In this document: positions 59,074 through 64,000 of the stretch, piece by piece | How the letters are laid out: each line of letters begins with the position of its first letter | How positions within the stretch are numbered: position 1 is the stretch's first letter | Source of the DNA: Nitrosospira sp. NpAV | Lineage (GTDB): Bacteria > Pseudomonadota > Gammaproteobacteria > Burkholderiales > Nitrosomonadaceae | Assembly: GCF_000832065.1 (NCBI RefSeq) | Contig: NZ_JXQM01000017.1 | Location: 1 to 64,000 of the forward strand | Length of the DNA: 64,000 nucleotides | Direction of reading: 5' to 3' | The notes under the pieces: model-generated | Databases searched by the model: none | What the model was told of the DNA's origin: nothing | Seen by the model: only the letters and a program-made list of their open reading frames with translations | Position numbers and translations under genes: made by a program

Positions 59074-60792
59074 TTAACCATGTTGCACCTGCTGTAACGG
59101 TTGCTGACTTACTTTGGCCAATCTGGCCAATACCTGATCGCTTGGGCCAAACAATTGTGCTTTTCCATCGCGTAGCAGCAATAATTTATTGGTGGCGCGA
59201 AGGACGCTACTGCGATGGCTAATCATTACAATGGTTTTTCCACGACTGTGTAGGTCATTAATCGCCGCAATCAACGCCTGCTCACCCATTTCATCCAGAT
59301 TTGAATTCGGCTCGTCCAAAACGATTAGCGAAGGGTCGCCGTACATTGCCCGTGCCAGACCAAGTCGCTGTTTTTGCCCGCCTGATAGTCCGGCCCCGCC
59401 ATCTCCCAGGAGAGTATCGTAGCCTTGGGGAAATTGCAAAATCATGTCATGCACCCCCGCACGCTTGGCTGCCAGTATCACTTTTTGCGAATCAATCTCA
59501 CCAAAACGAGCGATGTTCTCGCTAACGGTTCCGGCAAACAGCTCAATATCCTGGGGCAAATAACCCATATGGGGACCCAGCTCATCTTTATTCCATTGAT
59601 AAACATCTGCACCATCCAAACGCACTTCACCCATCGCAGCCGGCCAAATACCGACCAGCAATCGTGCCAGGGTGGATTTACCTGCTCCACTGGTTCCAAT
59701 GATCCCGAGTACATCTCCGGGCTCAATTGCAAAACTCAGGTTCCTGAGAATAGCCACTTTAGAGCCGGGAGGTACTGCTGTCACCGCTTCGACCGAAACT
59801 TGCCCAAGGGGTTTGGGCAGGGACATTCCCGCTTCACGCGCTGGATTGGCCTCCAACAGTTCATTCAAGCGTTGGTAAGCACTACGTGTGCTACTCCAGC
59901 TTTTCCATATCCCGATCAATTGCTCAACCGGGCTCAACGCTCTGCCCATCAATATGGCGGCTACAATCATCATCCCCGGTGTAATCTTGCCTTCCAACGC
60001 AAGTAGCGCCCCCAGGCCCAGTATCAGCGATTGCAACGATAAGCGGACAAACTTTGTGATCGCACCGATGGTTCCGGTCTTTTCGCTGGCTTCCGCTTGC
60101 AATTGCAGGAAATGGCTATGCAGCTTGAACCAGCGCGATATCAAATTAGGCAACATGCCCATTGCCGCTATTACTTCTGCATTGCGCAAGTTATTGGTCG
60201 CCAGATTGCTTGATGCCACTGCCATGGCATTGGCGTCTTCCAGTGGTTTTTTCGACACCGCCTCATTGACAAAGGCCAGAACAACCAGCACCGCCGTTCC
60301 AATCAGCGCAAACATACCCAGTAACGGGTTAAACAGGAAAATGACGGTCAAATATATTGGGAACCACGGCGCATCGAAGAAGGCAAATAAGCCTTGACCT
60401 GTTAAAAACTGGCGGATAGCCGTGAGATCCTGCAATGCTTGCCCGGCATTACCACCCGCACGTTTCAGATTCTGCTCAAAGGCCGCTGTATAAATCCGCT
60501 TGTTCATCGTCACATCAAGCTTTGCGCCAACCCGGATCAGCACAAAGCTGCGTATAAACTCCAGTGCGCTCATGAACAGATAGGCCCCGAGCACTATCAA
60601 TGTCAGCATCAACAGCGTTGTTTCGTTGCGACTGGCCAGGACACGATCATAAACCTGCAACATGTACAGGGCTGGCACCAGTAACAGCAGATTGATAATG
60701 GCGCTAAAAATGCCGACGGTTCTGAATGCCCCCTTGAAACTTACGAGGGCTTGCGCAATCTCGGTTTGGGGAATTTTGAGCTGGTAACTCAT
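59074..60792 (-). CDS. PrtD-type type I secretion ABC exporter
   Basis: A 572-residue fused permease-ATPase without a C39-like domain, as in PrtD/AprD. The membrane domain has about six helices (20-300). The ATPase has GTSGAGKSTLARLL (Walker A), LSGGQKQRLGLARAM (signature), LIVLDEPNSNLDE (Walker B) and the switch His in VMISHRSSV. It powers export of the large repeat protein encoded upstream, recognised by a C-terminal signal. First gene of the exporter operon. Confidence 0.94.
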   Translation of the reverse strand: MSYQLKIPQTEIAQALVSFKGAFRTVGIFSAIINLLLLVPALYMLQVYDRVLASRNETTLLMLTLIVLGAYLFMSALEFIRSFVLIRVGAKLDVTMNKRIYTAAFEQNLKRAGGNAGQALQDLTAIRQFLTGQGLFAFFDAPWFPIYLTVIFLFNPLLGMFALIGTAVLVVLAFVNEAVSKKPLEDANAMAVASSNLATNNLRNAEVIAAMGMLPNLISRWFKLHSHFLQLQAEASEKTGTIGAITKFVRLSLQSLILGLGALLALEGKITPGMMIVAAILMGRALSPVEQLIGIWKSWSSTRSAYQRLNELLEANPAREAGMSLPKPLGQVSVEAVTAVPPGSKVAILRNLSFAIEPGDVLGIIGTSGAGKSTLARLLVGIWPAAMGEVRLDGADVYQWNKDELGPHMGYLPQDIELFAGTVSENIARFGEIDSQKVILAAKRAGVHDMILQFPQGYDTLLGDGGAGLSGGQKQRLGLARAMYGDPSLIVLDEPNSNLDEMGEQALIAAINDLHSRGKTIVMISHRSSVLRATNKLLLLRDGKAQLFGPSDQVLARLAKVSQQPLQQVQHG

Positions 60793-61282
60793 TCAACCTC
60801 AATTGGCATTGTTGAGCACAACAAAAAACGCAATTTGTTCCCCATCCTGACCTTGGCAAACAGGAAGCAAGAACCTCCGGCATGCACCTGTACACCGGAT
60901 CCTGCAATGAACTCGGGCCTGGGTCGGGATGAAAGGCGAAACTGGCCAGTCATTCTCTAAGCTGGAATTCTGTTCAATCCGTGGGTAGGCGTGTAAATCC
61001 ACAGCCCCATGCGGTCGGTCACTCCAAGTCTTTCATCTTTCATAGATCGCGCTCTTTCAGGCCAGGACTGAAAAGGGTCTTGCTGCCTGGTTGGCTCAGA
61101 TAGACAAAGAACCCGGAACCGGGAAAGCTCGCCACTTTCACTTTAAGAAAGCCGCCTTGTGCAATGGACTATCGTCTCAAAAGTTTTTCCCAAGCTACAT
61201 TTCTCCCGCCAACCACAATTTGTGGTTGGCGGGAGAAATGTTTTTTTACAAAATCTACATCGGATGACGTCAAGTAGAGGTG
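60793..61282. other. Intergenic region between adhesin and exporter genes
   Basis: About 490 bp holding the strong stem-loop at 61197-61241. Two tiny leftward frames (61141-61040, 33 codons from GTG; 61043-60957, 28 codons) overlap as ATGA, but neither has a good ribosome site or known family, and I do not call them as genes. The exporter promoter should be here. Confidence 0.45.
61197..61241. terminator. Perfect 22-bp inverted repeat after the adhesin gene
   Basis: Left arm 61197-61218, one central base (61219), right arm 61220-61241; all 22 pairs match. The sequence reads ACATTTCTCCCGCC at the outer left end. It lies 41 bp after the adhesin stop. On the plus strand it is followed by seven T, the classic layout of an intrinsic terminator, but the nearest gene ending here is on the minus strand, where no T-run follows. 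It probably ends or protects the 3' end of the adhesin message and may stop antisense transcription. Confidence 0.6.
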
Positions 61283-64000
61283 CTATACAAGAGCAATATC
61301 CGTCAGGGCAAGGTCCACTCCCACCACGGTGATAACAGTCGTTTGCGCGCCTCCAGTCTCAGTTACGGAGACGATGCTGTCAGCCCCGGTATTATTAATC
61401 GAAACACCAGCACCTAAATCCCCGAGAAGAAACAGCGTGTCAGCCGACGTATCAAAACCCTCGATCCTGTAGGCATCTTCAGAAGCAGCCAGATCGACAT
61501 TGAAGCCGTCCAGGTCGCTGGAAGCACCGAGCAGTGTAAAGTCGAAAGTCCCACTCAGGTCGTTGGCGAACAGGTCAACCGAAAAATTACTGGTTGCCGT
61601 GTCGCTATCGGCATCCGTCAGCGACGCGGTGAGGTCAAGTTTAATGTCGCTGGCAAGATTTTCGGTCGCCTGGATGAACTCAATCACCGGAATCTTGATA
61701 ACACCCTTACCCATGGTGAGTTGAACAGAGTCGATCAGCTTTGAACCCTGTGTATCGATGGCAAAGGATGTTTGCCCTCCTGCCTCCGCGGTCAAATCAC
61801 CACTCAAAACTTTTACATTGCCTGAATTAGTGCCGTCATCGAAGAAAATCTTGTAGTACAACTCCTCGGTCGTTGGATCATAGCCCTGTACCGAATTGTC
61901 GATGAAAACTTTCATGCCGGTTAATAAAGTTTCGGGATTGATGACAAAGCTTTCATCGCCGGCGTTTATTCCTGCCGTGCTGTTCCCATCCAGGTTGTTA
62001 TTGCCGATTCCTATGCCGGAAGTACTGACATTCATGTTTGCGGAACCAAGAAATGAAAAACCTCCCGCCTCAATTTGTGCCTCGGTGAGATCGGGTTCTC
62101 CCAGCCCAATTGCGGATACTATGTCACTATCAGAGGTCGTAGCCTGCACACCGAAAAAGACTACTTGCTCGTCAGGGGGGATAGTCAGGGTTCGCACAGG
62201 ATCCGGGCCGCCCGCATCGAGGGATCCGTCGGCACTGCTGAACGTGATCGTCGATCCAAATCCCTGTTCCAGGTCAAATACATAGCGGCCATCATGCAAC
62301 GCCGTAAGAGTGAAGTCCACCGTCGTATCGGCTGTGCCTGCAATATTGTCGAAGTCGGCGGTCAGCGAGCCTGCAAAGAGGAAATCACCGGAGGCATTAG
62401 GAGATCCCGCCAGTTCATCGAATGTGAAGCTCGACCCATCGATCGTCGTACCATCCGGTCTGACAAGTTGGAATTGATTCAAAGAGATGTCCAGGTTACC
62501 CGGTTGATCAGCGCCAACAGACCCGTTCCATTCCCCATATTGCGGGGCGATGGTGCCGGTGCCTACCAAGTTGCCGAAATCAAGCGTCGGCGTGTCGTCA
62601 TCAACATTGATTGCCAGCGTGCCATCCGCCGTGTCGCCATCTCCATCGGTTACCCGGTAGTTGATGGCGAACGCCTGGTTGTTCTCGTCCAGCCCCGCCG
62701 CATGCATGATTGGCGCATTCTGTGTCACGATGTAGGCGCCCGTCGCGGTGTTCAGCGTCAGCGTCAAGACCGTGGTCGTGCCCTGCTTGACCAGCAGGTT
62801 GTCACCGTCAGCCACATAACTGAAGCCCGACGGCGCACCCGTAGTCAGGTAGGCAATCGAGCCGCCATCCGCACCGAAGCTGTGACCCAGCGTGCCGGAG
62901 ACATTCTCCGCATCGATGTCATCGCCCGTGCCACCCGGATTACCGCCGCTCAGTGCATCGTCATCGAGCTTCACCACATTGTTCGCGGATACCGTCGGCC
63001 CATCATCCTCGAACACCAGGTTCGCCCCGATGTTGAGGGTGGCGCTCGCATGATCGCCGTCCTTGTCGGTGATGGTCCCGGTCAAAGTCACCAGGTTGTC
63101 CGCCGACAGGGTCTTCGCGTCATCGGGATTGGTCGTGTCAGGATGCACCACTGCCCGCAGCTGGTCGAGTGTGACGTTGCCATTGGCCGCTGCGCTCACT
63201 GTGAATACGATGGGGCCAGTGGCCGCCGTCACGGCGTCCGTGCCCGCACGGCCTTGCACTACTCCGGCATTCAGGAACAGGAACACGTGGTTGCCGCTGG
63301 CCGTGTCCACCAGCCCGGAATCCGCCCCGGAGGCGCTGATGCCCAGTGCAAAGGCCAGCGTGCCCGCCCCATCCGCCCCGAACGCGGAAGTAAAGTTGGC
63401 GGCAAAGTTCTTGGTGTCGTTGGTCGCCAGCACTGTCTCGTCCACCGTCAGCACCGGCTCCACGCCGGTGGTGTTGATGCTCGGCCCGTCGTCCTCGAAT
63501 TTTACATGGGAGCCGACTTCGGCTGTTGCTGTGGAGACTTGAAGCAGCTTGAAGCCACCAATATCGAAATCGGCATGAGTATCACCGGTTGCGTTAAGTG
63601 CGGCTCCGTTTTCGATAAGCACGCGGTTGTGATCGGCCGTTGTGGTGTATTCAATCTTCTCGCCCGCTTTTACTCCGGATATTGTCGCCACGCCGGCGTT
63701 GAAAGCTACTGTCACGCCGTTAGCTGTTGCATTGACACCCGTATCGATGAGGACGGTTCCATTTAGCGTGACTTTGACGTGCGTAATTGCAACTGAGCTA
63801 TCGTTCCCATATCCGTCAATGAAATTTACACCTGGTTCGGCCGCAGTGCTAAAGGCGCTGACTTTAACGACGGCACTCTTGCCGCTCTGTAACTGGACAA
63901 TGTCGAAAGTGGCCGCTCTTGCATTGAAAACATTGGTAAAGTCGATGTTGGCTTCGACATCCGCCTCGTTCTGATCCAGGTTGGGAATAGTCACATTCTG
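61283..64000 (-). CDS. Type I secreted repeat protein (adhesin-like), 5' end missing
   Basis: At least 905 residues; the frame stays open to the window edge, so the start lies beyond. It has an acidic, Asp/Gly/Thr-rich composition without a signal peptide. Repeat boundaries are marked by (F)EDDGP motifs (about 63484-63501 and 62998-63015) and a DDDTP (about 62590). Repeats with LSADNLVTLTGTITDKDGD fit the T1SS-143/DUF5801 type; YRVTDGDGDTADGTLAINV follows a VCBS-like pattern. The C-terminus (GFDTSADTLFLLGDLGAG, ending DLALTDIALV) resembles the uncleaved type I signal. The exporter genes immediately downstream support secretion. A role in adhesion or biofilm is inferred. Confidence 0.85.
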   Translation of the reverse strand, partial: QNVTIPNLDQNEADVEANIDFTNVFNARAATFDIVQLQSGKSAVVKVSAFSTAAEPGVNFIDGYGNDSSVAITHVKVTLNGTVLIDTGVNATANGVTVAFNAGVATISGVKAGEKIEYTTTADHNRVLIENGAALNATGDTHADFDIGGFKLLQVSTATAEVGSHVKFEDDGPSINTTGVEPVLTVDETVLATNDTKNFAANFTSAFGADGAGTLAFALGISASGADSGLVDTASGNHVFLFLNAGVVQGRAGTDAVTAATGPIVFTVSAAANGNVTLDQLRAVVHPDTTNPDDAKTLSADNLVTLTGTITDKDGDHASATLNIGANLVFEDDGPTVSANNVVKLDDDALSGGNPGGTGDDIDAENVSGTLGHSFGADGGSIAYLTTGAPSGFSYVADGDNLLVKQGTTTVLTLTLNTATGAYIVTQNAPIMHAAGLDENNQAFAINYRVTDGDGDTADGTLAINVDDDTPTLDFGNLVGTGTIAPQYGEWNGSVGADQPGNLDISLNQFQLVRPDGTTIDGSSFTFDELAGSPNASGDFLFAGSLTADFDNIAGTADTTVDFTLTALHDGRYVFDLEQGFGSTITFSSADGSLDAGGPDPVRTLTIPPDEQVVFFGVQATTSDSDIVSAIGLGEPDLTEAQIEAGGFSFLGSANMNVSTSGIGIGNNNLDGNSTAGINAGDESFVINPETLLTGMKVFIDNSVQGYDPTTEELYYKIFFDDGTNSGNVKVLSGDLTAEAGGQTSFAIDTQGSKLIDSVQLTMGKGVIKIPVIEFIQATENLASDIKLDLTASLTDADSDTATSNFSVDLFANDLSGTFDFTLLGASSDLDGFNVDLAASEDAYRIEGFDTSADTLFLLGDLGAGVSINNTGADSIVSVTETGGAQTTVITVVGVDLALTDIALV

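Noticed and set aside
60957-61141. Two tiny leftward frames overlapping as ATGA
   Set aside because: 28 and 33 codons, weak start signals, no family; overlap can be chance.
62075-63766. Long rightward frame of 563 codons opposite the adhesin gene
   Set aside because: It mirrors the GC-rich repeat block, is Arg-rich and has no domain; the minus-strand frame has clear repeat motifs and a type I C-terminus.

Overview
The window looks like a chromosomal segment of a betaproteobacterium, most likely a Nitrosospira-like ammonia oxidiser (Nitrosomonadaceae). This rests on gene order, on a his cluster ending in HIT-tatABC, on a short-form HisG, on a PEP-CTERM protein and on protein sequences that resemble that family from memory; no database was searched. 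I see no insertion sequence, prophage, CRISPR array, rRNA or tRNA. Most genes are close-packed housekeeping operons.

Layout. 0-11.2 kb: a Nif3-like gene and a divergent HtrA-type protease, then a long leftward operon hisG-hisD-hisC-hisB-hisH-hisA-hisF-hisI-hisE-HIT-tatA-tatB-tatC (histidine synthesis and twin-arginine export). 11.2-14 kb: an accessory patch with a secreted HAF-repeat/PEP-CTERM protein, preceded by a good sigma-54-type promoter match and a 60-nt imperfect inverted repeat, and followed by a small frameshifted ORF. 14-29 kb: a leftward central-carbon cluster sdhC-sdhD-sdhA-zwf-glgP-sdhB-sdhE-gltA-sucA-sucB-lpdA, in which glucose-6-phosphate dehydrogenase and glycogen phosphorylase genes lie between sdhA and sdhB. 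29-41 kb: a decayed 3' fragment of malate dehydrogenase, then rightward prpB-prpC, a DedA gene, a MliC-like lipoprotein, a prpD-type gene and acnA. Between prpD and acnA sit a lipase-like hydrolase paired with an unrecognised six-TM protein, and a short-chain dehydrogenase without its catalytic Tyr. 40.8-42.8 kb: a Crp/Fnr regulator and an odd Cys-rich, Gly/Trp-repeat lipoprotein. 42.8-52 kb: panC, panB, a deoxynucleoside kinase, folK, pcnB, an orphan ABC ATPase, recG and ridA (leftward), then murA. 52-56 kb: a secreted SUMF1-like protein, a membrane-anchored retropepsin-like protease, a small exported protein and the ABC-F factor ettA. 56-64 kb: a type I secretion system (TolC, HlyD and PrtD types) and its probable substrate, a large repeat protein whose 5' end lies beyond the window.

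How it fits together. The carbon genes supply the oxidative TCA branch (gltA, acnA, sucAB-lpdA, sdh), a methylcitrate branch for propionyl-CoA (prpB, prpC, prpD, with acnA possibly serving both) and carbohydrate mobilisation (glgP, zwf). Malate dehydrogenase, expected beside prpB, survives only as a fragment here. Surface and export functions form a second theme: Tat, type I secretion, PEP-CTERM, several lipoproteins and an HtrA protease.

The stretches most likely to repay study are the sigma-54/HAF/PEP-CTERM locus, the lipase plus membrane-protein pair, the twin-CX3C lipoprotein, the mosaic type I adhesin, and several strong RNA stem-loops seen by eye. I found no gene set that I can honestly call a complete new system.
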